Positions 9,265-18,407 of a stretch of 64,000 bases of DNA are shown here, piece by piece. This DNA comes from JAYQKL01 sp049889415 (GTDB taxonomy: Bacteria > Pseudomonadota > Alphaproteobacteria > RS24): assembly GCA_049889415.1 (NCBI GenBank), contig JBMHDL010000010.1:62001-126000 (forward strand), written 5' to 3'. Made by a program: the position numbers and the translations under genes. The notes beneath the pieces were generated by a model. The model saw nothing but the letters and a program-made list of their open reading frames with translations. It did no database searches and was not told the DNA's origin. How positions within the stretch are numbered: position 1 is the stretch's first letter; the number at the start of each line of letters is the position of its first letter.

Positions 9265-10074
9265 TCACAAAGAGCGTAAAAAAGCGTCAATCCGCTGACC
9301 AAGTTCCTCAATCATCGGCTTGCTGCCCGCCAGGGTTCTGCGGTGGCTGACATTTTCGGTGTTGTAGAGGAATGGCTGACCATCCAGTCCGGCGACAAAG
9401 CCTCCTGCTTCATGAACGATCAAGTCACCGGCCGCCATGTCCCAGTCCTTTTTGGTGTTGAGCATCATCAGGACATCAAAATAACTTTCCGCCAGCAGGG
9501 TCAGCCGATAGGCGACGGAATTGCGGTTGCCGACACGAATTTTGGGCCAGCTGTCCCGCCAGGCCTCATGTTCCATAACCGGAGGGTAGACGCAGACATG
9601 CATATTCTCCTCTATTTCCGTAACGCCGGAGAATTGAATGGGTTGTCCGTTTTTGGTGGCGCCGAAACCGGCACGGGCGGCATAAAACTTCTCGCTTGCC
9701 GGATTGAAAACACACCCCAAAACCGGCCGGTTGTCTTCAACCAATGCGGCAGAGATGGCAAATTCGGGTTTTTTTCGGATAAAGGCACTGGTACCGTCAA
9801 TCGGGTCAATGATCCATGTCCTGCGGGCCTGAAGGCGCTCCATATTGTCCTCGGTTTCTTCCGACAGCCAGCCATAATGGCTGCGATCAGCCAGCAGTTG
9901 ACGCTGCAGCAGGTCATTAATGGCGATATCAGCCTCTGTTACCGGCTGGTTATCATCCTTGTGCCAGCTTTTTGGATCGGCACCGTAATAGCGCATGGCC
10001 AGATCTCCGGCCTGTCTGACGGTTTCCTGCAAAAGCGTGAAGTCCTCATCCAGTGAGGGGTCAGAGGCCGGCAA
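9265..10074 (-). CDS. inositol monophosphatase family protein, CysQ-like
   Basis: Magnesium-dependent phosphatase, most likely 3'(2'),5'-bisphosphate nucleotidase that recycles PAP, or an inositol/histidinol-phosphatase relative. All metal-site motifs are present: SEETEDN (71-77), DPIDGTS (90-96) and WDMAAGDLIVHEAGG (211-225, with metal aspartate D212). The only plausible start upstream of the first helix is TTG 10074, which overlaps the end of pmbA by 14 bases; an in-frame ATG at codon 27 would remove the first helix. Upstream of the lipid A cluster on the same strand, a common alphaproteobacterial arrangement. Confidence 0.82.
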   Translation of the reverse strand: MPASDPSLDEDFTLLQETVRQAGDLAMRYYGADPKSWHKDDNQPVTEADIAINDLLQRQLLADRSHYGWLSEETEDNMERLQARRTWIIDPIDGTSAFIRKKPEFAISAALVEDNRPVLGCVFNPASEKFYAARAGFGATKNGQPIQFSGVTEIEENMHVCVYPPVMEHEAWRDSWPKIRVGNRNSVAYRLTLLAESYFDVLMMLNTKKDWDMAAGDLIVHEAGGFVAGLDGQPFLYNTENVSHRRTLAGSKPMIEELGQRIDAFLRSL

Positions 10075-11395
10075 GAGACATCTCTTCTATCAGCAGGCTT
10101 GGGGCATTGATGCCGCGGCGGAATGTAAGGTCCGAGGCCGGCGTCATAGTGAGGAACATATCTTTAAGGTTTCCGGCTATGGTGATTTCGCTGACCGGGA
10201 ACGCCGGCTCGCCGTTTTCAATCCACATGCCGGCAGCACCCCGACTGTAATCCCCGGTCACGCCATTGACCCCCATGCCGATGAGTTCCGTAACCAACAG
10301 CCCGGTTCCAATTTGGCGCATCAGCGCCTCTGGTGTCAGGTCTCCGGCCTCGATGTGCAGATTGGTGACGCTGGGGTGAGGCGGGCCGCCCATGCCCCGC
10401 GCAGCACGCCCGTTGCTTTTCATGCCAAGCTGTTTGGCGGATGAGGTTTCAAGAACCCAGCTTTTCAAAATGCCGTCTTCAACAAGGGTCAAAGCCTGCG
10501 CGCCAACACCTTCGCCGTCAAAACTGACTGAGCGCAGGCCGCGTTTGCGGAGCGGGTCATCAACTATCCGAATGCCTTTGGCAAAAACCTGCTGGTCCAT
10601 CATGTCCTTTAAAAAGCTTGTGCCACGCGCCACGGAACTCCCCGAGACGGCACCGGAGAAATGACCGAGAAGGGAGGACGAAACTCTGGGGTTGAACAGG
10701 ACAGGGACTTTTGTGCTCTCAATTTTTCTTGGGTTGAGCCGTTCCAGGGTTCTTTCCGCGGCGCGCAGGCCGACTTCTTCAGGCGTATCCAGGTCTGCAA
10801 AGTGACGGGCGCTGTGGCTGGCATAATCCCGTTCCATCGCATCACCCGCACCGCCAAGGACCGCGCAGGACAGGGACCATGAGGTCGCTGCATAGCTGCC
10901 GGAAAAGCCATGGCTTGTCACCAGTCCGGTTTTGCCGTGGGACCAGCCGGCGCCAGCACCCTCTGAATTGGTGATGCCTTCCACTTCACGGGCATGAGCT
11001 TCCGTCGCCTCAGCCAATTTCTGCAACTGCTCCATGTCGGGTTCATTCGGGTCACAAATATCGAGATCCGGAAAATCACCGGTCAGTAAATCCTTGTCGG
11101 CAAGGCCGCAAAAAGGGTCATCCGGTGCCAGGCGTGCCATTTCGACGGCTCGTTCCGCGATGGCGTCGAGGCCGTCAGGCGTGATGCCGGAGCCGGAAAT
11201 AAACGCCTGCTTGGTGCCAATAATGGCGCGCAGGCCCAATTCCATGGCCTCAGCCCGCTCAAGATCCTCAATATTCCCCAAACGTGATCCTGCGCTCAAG
11301 GACACGCCTTCGCTGACCATAGCATCAGCTGCATCGGCCCCGCGTTGGAGGGCTTTTTGGACAAGAAGGTCGGCGAGTTCTAACTGTTTGGACAT
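10061..11395 (-). CDS. pmbA: metalloprotease-related protein PmbA/TldE
   Basis: Non-metal-binding partner of TldD; in Escherichia coli the TldD-TldE heterodimer unfolds and cleaves peptides such as microcin B17 precursor and CcdA. 444 residues from ATG 11395; an in-frame extension to 11467 runs into ubiA and is not family-like. Recognisable segments are GLRAIIGTKQAFISGSG, the GSGAGWSHGKTG-type region and the C-terminal GMGVNGVTGDYSRGAAG string near residue 385, diagnostic for PmbA. No HExxxH motif, as expected. tldD lies 4.4 kb upstream on the same strand. Starts 43 bases after ubiA ends, so the two may share a transcript. Confidence 0.93.
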   Translation of the reverse strand: MSKQLELADLLVQKALQRGADAADAMVSEGVSLSAGSRLGNIEDLERAEAMELGLRAIIGTKQAFISGSGITPDGLDAIAERAVEMARLAPDDPFCGLADKDLLTGDFPDLDICDPNEPDMEQLQKLAEATEAHAREVEGITNSEGAGAGWSHGKTGLVTSHGFSGSYAATSWSLSCAVLGGAGDAMERDYASHSARHFADLDTPEEVGLRAAERTLERLNPRKIESTKVPVLFNPRVSSSLLGHFSGAVSGSSVARGTSFLKDMMDQQVFAKGIRIVDDPLRKRGLRSVSFDGEGVGAQALTLVEDGILKSWVLETSSAKQLGMKSNGRAARGMGGPPHPSVTNLHIEAGDLTPEALMRQIGTGLLVTELIGMGVNGVTGDYSRGAAGMWIENGEPAFPVSEITIAGNLKDMFLTMTPASDLTFRRGINAPSLLIEEMSLAGL

Positions 11396-11438
11396 GCATC
11401 GTCTTTCGTTATGGCGGTCGTGCGTCGGGGCGACGGGT

Positions 11439-12347
11439 TCAGTGTCCGGCCAGAAATGCGATCGCAATGATCAGGCCAAACCCCCTGTTCGACTTAAAGA
11501 GATAGAGGCATTGGTCAGGATTATCAATATCGAGATGGCGGATTTGCCAAATCAGGTGAGCAAGGCCGGGCAATATCAGAAAATATGTCGGCCAGTTCAG
11601 TCCGGCCGCTAATGCAGCCCCCAGCAGGCTGAGACCGGCAATGGCATAAAACAGGCTGACTGCAGGGCGGGTGAGCTGTCCCAGCCGTAAAGCTGAGGAT
11701 TTGATGCCGGCCATGGCGTCATCCTCGCGATCCTGATGAGCGTAGATCGTGTCATAGCCGAGCGTCCAGAACATGCAGGCGACATATAATATCACGGCCT
11801 CCATCATCAGGCTGCCGGCAAAGGCCGCATAACCCATCAAAGCACCCCAATTGAAGGTCAGGCCCAGAAAAAACTGAGGCCACCAGGTGATGCGCTTCAT
11901 GAACGGATAGAGCGCGATCAGCCCGACTGACATCAATCCCAGAGCAATGGCGGCAATGTCCAACTGCACTAAAATCAGCAGGCCACTCCCGCAGAGCAGA
12001 AACAAAAACATCCAGGCACCGGCCAGACTGATTGTGCCGGCGGCGAGCGGGCGGTTCCGCGTGCGCGCGACCTTTTTATCAAGGTCCCGGTCAACAATGT
12101 CATTAAACACGCATCCAGCCCCACGCATAATGACCGATCCAACGGCAAACAGGACAATCAAGTCCATCGGCGGCCAGCTGTTTCTCTGGCTGGCGGCCAG
12201 GGATAGACTCCACAGGCACGGGAGAAACAGCAGCCAGGATCCGATCGGCCGGTCAAGCCGCATCATGCGGGCATACGGCCTTGTCGGGCGGGGCAAATGG
12301 TTGACCCAGCTGTTTGTTTCGGCGTCTGTGGTGACGGTATCCTGCAT
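11439..12347 (-). CDS. ubiA: 4-hydroxybenzoate polyprenyltransferase (UbiA)
   Basis: Integral membrane prenyltransferase that attaches the polyprenyl tail to 4-hydroxybenzoate in ubiquinone synthesis. The two aspartate-rich motifs are present: NDIVDRDLDKKVARTRNRPL and YAHQDREDDAMAG, with the LDRPIGSWLLFLPCLWSL opening helix and several further membrane helices. I chose ATG 12347 (302 residues); the longer frame would run antisense through rsmE. Divergent from rsmE with 111 bases between. Its substrate could come from the polyprenyl diphosphate synthase encoded at 53.9 kb. Confidence 0.94.
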   Translation of the reverse strand: MQDTVTTDAETNSWVNHLPRPTRPYARMMRLDRPIGSWLLFLPCLWSLSLAASQRNSWPPMDLIVLFAVGSVIMRGAGCVFNDIVDRDLDKKVARTRNRPLAAGTISLAGAWMFLFLLCGSGLLILVQLDIAAIALGLMSVGLIALYPFMKRITWWPQFFLGLTFNWGALMGYAAFAGSLMMEAVILYVACMFWTLGYDTIYAHQDREDDAMAGIKSSALRLGQLTRPAVSLFYAIAGLSLLGAALAAGLNWPTYFLILPGLAHLIWQIRHLDIDNPDQCLYLFKSNRGFGLIIAIAFLAGH

Positions 12348-12458
12348 CTTATTCCGGCTGCCATGGGAATTTACTACGCTAGTTTGCCAGATTCCTGTAC
12401 AATGCCGCAAGGCGACATTCTCGCACAATGCCTTATCAGGGTTAAGCTGGAGGACATC

Positions 12459-13244
12459 ATGCAGGCAGGTAATCCGGACGCGCCGGAGCATTGCGGTACC
12501 GGAAAGATCAGGCTCCATCTTGATGCGGAGCAGGTGCCGACATTCGCTGAAGGGCTCAGAGTGGAACTTGAGGGCGACCGGCATCATTATTTGCGCAATG
12601 TCATGCGCTGTGACGTCGATACCCGCCTGCTGGTGTTCAATGGCCGCCACGGGGAGTGGCGGGCCGTCATCCGCAAAATGGCGAAAAAGATGGTAATCCT
12701 TGAGCTGGAGGAACAGACCCGACCACAGGCCGACCTGCCGGATATCTGGCTGGTGTTTGCGCCGCTTAAGCGCGCCCGGATGGATTATCTGGCGCAAAAG
12801 GCGACGGAAATGGGGGCGGGGGTTTTGTTGCCGATGCGCACGCGGTTCACTCAGGGCGGCCGGTTCAAGCGAGACCGTTTGGCGGCCAATGCTGTCGAAG
12901 CCGCCGAACAGTGCGGGCTGGTGCAGGTGCCCGAGATTCATGATCTGGTTGATTTAGAAGCTCTGCTTGAGGGGTGGGATAATTATGCGCCGGGCCGCAA
13001 GATTATTTTTTGTGATGAAAAGGCCCAGCCCGGGGACGCCATGGCGGCTTTGAATGATCTGGCAAACCGGCCCGTTGCCGTCTTTGTCGGGCCTGAGGGC
13101 GGGTTTTCGGATGTAGAAAGAAACCGGCTTTTGACGCACCCGCAAGCGCTTTCCATCAGCCTCGGTCCGCGGATTTTGAGGGCGGATACAGCTGCGGTCG
13201 CCGCTCTGGCCATTTGCCAGTCCAATTTGGGGGACTGGAAATAG
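12459..13244 (+). CDS. rsmE: 16S rRNA (uracil1498-N3)-methyltransferase RsmE
   Basis: SPOUT-class enzyme that methylates U1498 of 16S rRNA using S-adenosylmethionine. The N-terminal PUA-like part has DRHHYLRNVMR; the C-terminal trefoil-knot part has VFVGPEGGFSDVERN and SLGPRILRADTAAVAALA, the cofactor-binding hallmark. ATG 12459 has GGAGG six bases upstream, which decides the start (261 residues) against the longer open frame reaching into ubiA. Confidence 0.94.
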   Translation: MQAGNPDAPEHCGTGKIRLHLDAEQVPTFAEGLRVELEGDRHHYLRNVMRCDVDTRLLVFNGRHGEWRAVIRKMAKKMVILELEEQTRPQADLPDIWLVFAPLKRARMDYLAQKATEMGAGVLLPMRTRFTQGGRFKRDRLAANAVEAAEQCGLVQVPEIHDLVDLEALLEGWDNYAPGRKIIFCDEKAQPGDAMAALNDLANRPVAVFVGPEGGFSDVERNRLLTHPQALSISLGPRILRADTAAVAALAICQSNLGDWK

Positions 13245-13330
13245 CCGGCGGACGTCATGTTAAGGCTTGCTTCTGGGGTGGAACAACCCTACTTCTAATC
13301 CAGCACCCCCCGCTTGTGCAAGGAGCATAA

Positions 13331-14692
13331 ATGGCAGACCATTCGCCAATAGAACACAAATCCCAGCTTGTCGAGTGGATGATGACGGGGTGTAAACCCG
13401 GATCAGACTGGCGCATCGGAACAGAGCACGAGAAGTTCGGTTTCCATAGGGATACGCTCGCCCCTTTGGAATATGAGGGTGATTTTGGCATCCGCGCCAT
13501 GTTGGAAGGGCTGCAGGCCTTTGGCTGGCAACCGGTCTATGAAGGGGACAAGGTTATTGCGCTGACACGTCCCCCGGAGCAGGGCGGCGGTTCGGTTACT
13601 CTGGAACCGGGCGGTCAGCTTGAGTTGTCCGGTGCACCGCTGGAAACAATTCATCAGACCTGTGCGGAGGTCAACCGGCATCTTAAGGAAGTGCAGTCTG
13701 TAGCCGAAAAACTAGGTCAGGGTTATCTAGGTGTCGGCTTTTCGCCGCTATGGGGACTGGAAGACGCCCCTCGCATGCCGAAAGGACGATATCGGCTGAT
13801 GCGGGAATACATGCCGAAACAGGGACAACGGGGCCTTGATATGATGTTCCTGTCTTCAACGGTACAGGTCAATCTCGATTTCGGGTCTGAGGCTGATATG
13901 GTGGAGAAATTACGCATTGGATTGGCGTTGCAACCATTGGCCACGGCTTTGTTTGCCAATTCCCCGTTCAAGGAAAACGCGATCACCGGCAATCTGTCGG
14001 AGCGCTCAGTGACCTGGCTGACCTTGGACCCGAAGCGGACCGGTATGTTGCCGTTGGCATTTCAACAGGGGTTTGGCTTTGAAGATTATGTTGAATATGC
14101 CCTCGATGTGCCGATGTATTTTATTGTACGCGATGGTGGCTTCATTAATGCTTTGGGTATGAGTTTCAGGGATTTTCTTAAGGGTGAGCTGCCGGCCTTG
14201 CCAGGCGAATTGCCGACCGAAAAGGATTGGGAAGACCATCTGACGACCCTTTTTCCTGAGGCGCGGGTCAAACGTTTTATTGAAATGCGGGGTGCCGACA
14301 GCGGCCCATGGAATCGCATATGCGCTTTGCCGGCCTTTTGGGTTGGGCTGTTATATGATGCTGACACGCAGAAAAAAGCTTACCGGCTGATTGCGGACTG
14401 GACGGAAGCGGAGCGCGACGCCATGCGCGCAGCGGCACCGGTGACAGGTCTTGCCACACCCTTTCGAGGCGGCACATTGCGTGATTTGGCGGAGCAGGTT
14501 CTGGAACTGGCGGAAGCCGGATTGCGGGCTCGCAACAAGTCAGACGGTGCCGGCGGGGACGAAACGATTTTCCTGCGTCCCTTGAAGGACGTGGTTGCCA
14601 CCGGCAAAACGCCGGCAGAGATCCTGGTTGAAAAATATGAGACTGACTGGGGCCGAGATGTCCGCCCGATATTCACGGAATTGGCTTTCTAA
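13331..14692 (+). CDS. gshA: glutamate--cysteine ligase, GCS2/plant-type
   Basis: First enzyme of glutathione synthesis. 453 residues, with the GTEHEKFGF active-site motif near the N-terminus (about 26-34), GGSVTLEPGGQLELSGAP, MFLSSTVQVNLDF and the MRGADSGPWNR motif, characteristic of the plant and alphaproteobacterial class. The ATG is preceded by AAGGAGC at good spacing. It follows rsmE by 86 bases. gshB is not in the window. Confidence 0.94.
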   Translation: MADHSPIEHKSQLVEWMMTGCKPGSDWRIGTEHEKFGFHRDTLAPLEYEGDFGIRAMLEGLQAFGWQPVYEGDKVIALTRPPEQGGGSVTLEPGGQLELSGAPLETIHQTCAEVNRHLKEVQSVAEKLGQGYLGVGFSPLWGLEDAPRMPKGRYRLMREYMPKQGQRGLDMMFLSSTVQVNLDFGSEADMVEKLRIGLALQPLATALFANSPFKENAITGNLSERSVTWLTLDPKRTGMLPLAFQQGFGFEDYVEYALDVPMYFIVRDGGFINALGMSFRDFLKGELPALPGELPTEKDWEDHLTTLFPEARVKRFIEMRGADSGPWNRICALPAFWVGLLYDADTQKKAYRLIADWTEAERDAMRAAAPVTGLATPFRGGTLRDLAEQVLELAEAGLRARNKSDGAGGDETIFLRPLKDVVATGKTPAEILVEKYETDWGRDVRPIFTELAF

Positions 14693-14699
14693 CCCATTC

Positions 14700-14728
14700 T
14701 TGCCGAAAATCCCGCTCTCGCTTATAGT
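14700..14728 (+). promoter_or_regulatory. candidate sigma-70 promoter for the desaturase gene
   Basis: TTGCCG (14700-14705) and TATAGT (14723-14728) are 17 bases apart, close to the consensus in sequence and spacing. Initiation near 14735 would give a leader of about 15 bases carrying the GGGGAGA ribosome binding site. It lies immediately after gshA, so the desaturase could be controlled separately. Confidence 0.5.
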
Positions 14729-14748
14729 CAGAAATAGGGGAGAAGCAG

Positions 14749-15774
14749 ATGGCTGAACAAAACCGGGTTGCCGGCAACACATTGCGCACCTCACGAATAC
14801 TTGACAAGGCAACGATTAGGAATTTATCCCGCAAGTCGGATGTCATGGGCATTTTTCTTATCCTGCATTGCTGGGGTGTCATTTTTGGCGCCATGGCGTT
14901 GTTTTACGTTTTCCCTAACCCCTTGACTTGTATTCTGGCGGTCATGCTGATTGGTGCAAGGCAGTTGGGTTTGGGTATTTTGATGCATGATGGTGCCCAT
15001 AATGCCCTTTTCAAAACACGAATGTTCAATGACTTGCTCAGCAATATTTTTTGTGCTTGGCCGATTTTGGCAAATACGGGCGAGTACCGCCATTATCATC
15101 TCAAACACCACGCCTTTACCCAACAGGATCAAGACCCGGATGTTGTTTTGTCGGATCAGTTTCCCGTATCCCCTGCAAGTTTCCGCCGCAAAATGCTGCG
15201 TGACCTGACCGGGCAGACGGCTTATCAGCAGCGGCTGATGCAAATCAAAATGGCTCTTGGGTCGGCGGATGCGCCGGCCGGTCAGAAGTTCGCCCGCGCT
15301 GTGTCAGAACTCGGGCCGTTTGCCTTGGTTAATACGGCCATCTTGATTGCCTGTACAGTTCTGTTCCATTGGAGCTATTATCTTATGTTCTGGGTATTGC
15401 CGCTAATGACCAGCTACATGGCTGTTTTGCGCCTGCGCAACATTGCTGAACATGCCTTTGTGCCGGACAAAGACGATCCGTTACGCAATACGCGCACGAC
15501 GCGGGTCAATCTTTTGGAACGGGTTTTTATTGCCCCTTATTGGGTCAATTATCATATTGAACATCATTTGTTGATGCATGTACCGTGTTTCCGGCTGCCG
15601 GAAATACACCATCATCTGATGGATACCGGCCAAGGCCCGAAAATGGAACTGGTAAACGGCTTTAAGAACATTATACGGGCAAGTTGCAGCGGCTCAGATG
15701 ATGACCCGGGCAGGCCGATGCGGACACAGTCGCTGGTCGGCACATTGTCCGGCGGGTTCAATAAAAACGTCTGA
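14749..15774 (+). CDS. membrane fatty acid desaturase family protein
   Basis: Predicted di-iron membrane desaturase or hydroxylase of 341 residues. The three histidine clusters are intact: HDGAHN (about residue 83), HYHLKHH (about 118) and HIEHH (about 269), with pairs of hydrophobic helices between them. The substrate cannot be read from sequence; acyl chains of membrane lipids are most likely, and carotenoid or other lipid hydroxylation is the alternative. It has its own likely promoter after gshA, and converges on tldD with 10 bases between the stops. Confidence 0.85.
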   Translation: MAEQNRVAGNTLRTSRILDKATIRNLSRKSDVMGIFLILHCWGVIFGAMALFYVFPNPLTCILAVMLIGARQLGLGILMHDGAHNALFKTRMFNDLLSNIFCAWPILANTGEYRHYHLKHHAFTQQDQDPDVVLSDQFPVSPASFRRKMLRDLTGQTAYQQRLMQIKMALGSADAPAGQKFARAVSELGPFALVNTAILIACTVLFHWSYYLMFWVLPLMTSYMAVLRLRNIAEHAFVPDKDDPLRNTRTTRVNLLERVFIAPYWVNYHIEHHLLMHVPCFRLPEIHHHLMDTGQGPKMELVNGFKNIIRASCSGSDDDPGRPMRTQSLVGTLSGGFNKNV

Positions 15775-15784
15775 GCAGCGGCCC

Positions 15785-17233
15785 TTATCCCGTGCCGCCA
15801 ACCGTCAGACCGTCCAGTCGCAATGTCGGTTGGCCGACGCCGACAGGAACACCTTGACCAGCTTTGCCGCAGGTGCCGATGCCCTCATCAAGTTGCATGT
15901 CATTACCGATCATGGAAATACGCTGCATGGATTCCGGACCGGTGCCAATCAGGGTGGCTCCCTTTAGCGGTGCGCCGAGCTTGCCATCCTTGATTTCATA
16001 GGCTTCCGTACAGGAAAAAACGAATTTTCCGGAGGTGATGTCTACCTGGCCACCGCCAAAAGCTGTGGCATAAATGCCTGATTTCACTGACCCGAGAATC
16101 TCGTTCGGGTCATGCTCGCCACCAAGCATGTAGGTGTTGGTCATGCGCGGCATGGGCTGGCAAGCAAAGCTTTCGCGCCGTCCATTGCCGGTCGGGGCCA
16201 TGCCCATCAGGCGAGCGTTCATGCGGTCCTGCATGTATCCTTTCAAAATGCCGTCTTCAATCAGTACCGTCTTTTCGCTTGGCGTCCCCTCATCATCAAT
16301 GGTCAGGGAGCCGCGGCGGTCAGGTATGGTGCCGTCATCAATAACGGTGACCCCCCGGGAGGCGACACGCTCGCCGATGCGGTCAGAAAAAGTTGAGGTT
16401 TTTTTGCGGTTGAAGTCGCCTTCCAGCCCGTGTCCGACCGCTTCGTGCAGCAAAATGCCTGGCCAGCCAGGACCCAGCACGACATCCATTTCACCTGCTG
16501 GCGCCGGAACCGACTCAAGATTGACCAGCGCCGAACGCAGGGCTTCATCAACCTGTCCCTGCCAGTTTTGCGGGTCGAGCCATTGGGCGTAACCGGCTCG
16601 TCCACCTCGGCCGCAATGACCTGACTCCTGGCGGTCGCCTTCACCGGCGACAATTGACACGTCAAGCCGCACAAGTGGTCTCACATCATAAAGAGGGGCT
16701 GTGCCGGGCCTGATGATGCTGACCACCTGCCACTCGCCCGACAGGCCGATGGAGACCTGCCGCACACGATTATCCTTGGCGCGGGCATATGCGTTGATGT
16801 CCTCCAGAAGTTTGGTTTTGTCAATAAACTCCGTCCCGTTAAGCGGGTTTTCGCCTTTATAAAGTGCTGGGCCGCCGGTTTTGGGCTTCTCGCCCCATTG
16901 CCCGGCATGACCTGATAACACAGGTGATAAAGCGGCTGCGGCGCGCTTGATGGCGTCGGGCGACAAGTCTGTCGAATGGGAGTAGCCGGTGGTCTCTCCG
17001 GCAATGGCGCGCAGGCCAAACCCCTGCGCTGTGTCATAACTGGCCGCTTTCAGACGATTATCGTCAAATGAAAAGCTCTCGGACAGAGCATATTCAAGGT
17101 ACAGCTCACCATCATCAGCATTACCCAGAGCGGCTTCGGTGAGGCTGACGGCTTGGTTTTCATCCAGACCTGAGGCCGACTCAGAGCCGAAAAAAAGATC
17201 CTTTGGATTGGTGGAATTGATGTTTTCACTCAC
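15785..17233 (-). CDS. tldD: metalloprotease TldD
   Basis: Zinc-binding subunit of the TldD-PmbA(TldE) protease. 482 residues; the HExxxH zinc motif is present as HEAVGHGLE (263-271), followed by the GMAPTGNGRRESF and MTNTYMLGG segments and the C-terminal GTCGKAGQGVPVGVGQP signature. Start is GTG 17233 with AGGAAAAA upstream. The partner gene pmbA lies 4.4 kb away on the same strand, with ubiA and three plus-strand genes between. Divergent from coxB over about 300 bases. Confidence 0.95.
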   Translation of the reverse strand: MSENINSTNPKDLFFGSESASGLDENQAVSLTEAALGNADDGELYLEYALSESFSFDDNRLKAASYDTAQGFGLRAIAGETTGYSHSTDLSPDAIKRAAAALSPVLSGHAGQWGEKPKTGGPALYKGENPLNGTEFIDKTKLLEDINAYARAKDNRVRQVSIGLSGEWQVVSIIRPGTAPLYDVRPLVRLDVSIVAGEGDRQESGHCGRGGRAGYAQWLDPQNWQGQVDEALRSALVNLESVPAPAGEMDVVLGPGWPGILLHEAVGHGLEGDFNRKKTSTFSDRIGERVASRGVTVIDDGTIPDRRGSLTIDDEGTPSEKTVLIEDGILKGYMQDRMNARLMGMAPTGNGRRESFACQPMPRMTNTYMLGGEHDPNEILGSVKSGIYATAFGGGQVDITSGKFVFSCTEAYEIKDGKLGAPLKGATLIGTGPESMQRISMIGNDMQLDEGIGTCGKAGQGVPVGVGQPTLRLDGLTVGGTG

Positions 17234-17531
17234 TTTTTCCTCACTTTCGTTATGCAGAATATGTGCGCTTTGTCGGCTTTGGGCAAGCGGAAAGGCGGAA
17301 AGGATCGTCCAACAGCGGCTCTGGTCGTCAGGGATTGATAAATAACCATTTTAAAACAGCTCTTTATATCGTTTATAGATGAAGCAAAGACTCCCGAAGT
17401 CTCCCCCTTGGTCATTTGGTCGCATCGCAGCAAAGCCTATGGGTTTTCGGGTTAAAATGAGTATAATCAGGCGACCAAACCGGTGGCGTATTGCGTCCGG
17501 AATGACCGACCAATTACAAGTGGACTCGAAC
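17234..17531. promoter_or_regulatory. tldD-coxB divergent region with TATAAT and TTGGTC-type repeats
   Basis: A 298-base region without a convincing gene (the coxB frame stays open to 17379 but that extension lacks family similarity). It contains a perfect TATAAT at 17462-17467, about 65 bases before coxB, with no good -35 box. Four copies of TTGGTC or its complement surround it: 17408-17413 and 17416-17421 (forward), 17473-17478 and 17508-17513 (reverse). Two of them belong to a perfect 9-bp inverted repeat, TTTGGTCGC (17415-17423) with GCGACCAAA (17471-17479), that brackets the TATAAT. This may be an operator for the oxidase operon. Confidence 0.5.
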
Positions 17532-18395
17532 ATGCGATTTTCGACTTTTGGAAAAACCTTTACTTTGATGTTGGCACTGACATCAGCCTTTTTGGCAGAT
17601 ACAGCTTTTGCAGCCCAGCCTGAGCCTTGGCAGCTCGGTTTTCAGCCCGCCGCAACCGATATGATGTCTCGGATTACATCTTTTAATAATTTCCTCCTTT
17701 ATCTTATGACCGCAATTACCCTGCTGGTTCTGGCCCTGATGGTGTATGTCATGATCAGGTTCAACGCCAAGGCCAACCCTGAGCCGTCAAAAACCAGCCA
17801 CAATACATTGATTGAGGTGATTTGGACGGTTGTGCCGATCCTGATACTGGTGGTTATCGCGATCCCGTCTTTCCGTCTGCTTTACGACCAGGTCGAACTT
17901 CCGGAAGCCGATATGACCATCAAGGCGACCGGCTACCAATGGTATTGGGGCTATGAGTACCCCGATCATGGTGATTTTGCGTTTGACGCCATCATGCTGG
18001 AAGATGATGAACTGCAGGCTGGCCAGCCGCGCCTGTTGGCTACCGACAATGCTGTTGTCGTGCCGGTCAACGCAACAGTGCGCGTCGTGGTGACCTCCGC
18101 TGACGTCATACACAACTGGGCGATGCCAGCTTTCGGCAACAAGATGGACGCCATTCCGGGTCGTCTGAACGAAACCTGGTTCCGGGCTGAGAAAACCGGA
18201 ACTTATTACGGGCAATGCTCTGAATTGTGCGGTATCCGCCACGCTTTTATGCCGATTATGGTGAAAGTCGTCGAGCAGGAGGAGTTCGCGGCCTGGGTTG
18301 AAGAGGCCAAGGTTGAATTCGCCAAAATCGAACCAATTGACGGCGCAGTGCGCCTGGCCAATGCAGGTGATGCATCAGGCCTTGAACAACAATAA
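17532..18395 (+). CDS. coxB: cytochrome c oxidase subunit II (aa3 type)
   Basis: Carries the CuA centre that accepts electrons from cytochrome c in the periplasm. From ATG 17532 the protein is 287 residues with a signal peptide (about 1-26), two membrane helices (about 50-75 and 95-115) and a cupredoxin domain with YQWYWGYEYPD and the complete CuA set CSELCGIRHAFM. The start is chosen because the signal peptide begins there; the ribosome binding site is weak and an in-frame ATG lies nine codons upstream. First gene of the oxidase operon, 12 bases before coxA. Confidence 0.94.
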   Translation: MRFSTFGKTFTLMLALTSAFLADTAFAAQPEPWQLGFQPAATDMMSRITSFNNFLLYLMTAITLLVLALMVYVMIRFNAKANPEPSKTSHNTLIEVIWTVVPILILVVIAIPSFRLLYDQVELPEADMTIKATGYQWYWGYEYPDHGDFAFDAIMLEDDELQAGQPRLLATDNAVVVPVNATVRVVVTSADVIHNWAMPAFGNKMDAIPGRLNETWFRAEKTGTYYGQCSELCGIRHAFMPIMVKVVEQEEFAAWVEEAKVEFAKIEPIDGAVRLANAGDASGLEQQ

Positions 18396-18407
18396 GGAGT
18401 TGTAAAG

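Noticed and set aside
12398..12403. TACAAT as the rsmE promoter -10 box
   Set aside because: No acceptable -35 at 16-18 bases and no extended -10; too weak to list.
12348..12941. Long N-terminal extension of UbiA
   Set aside because: Antisense to rsmE, which has strong motifs and a GGAGG start; UbiA similarity begins after ATG 12347.
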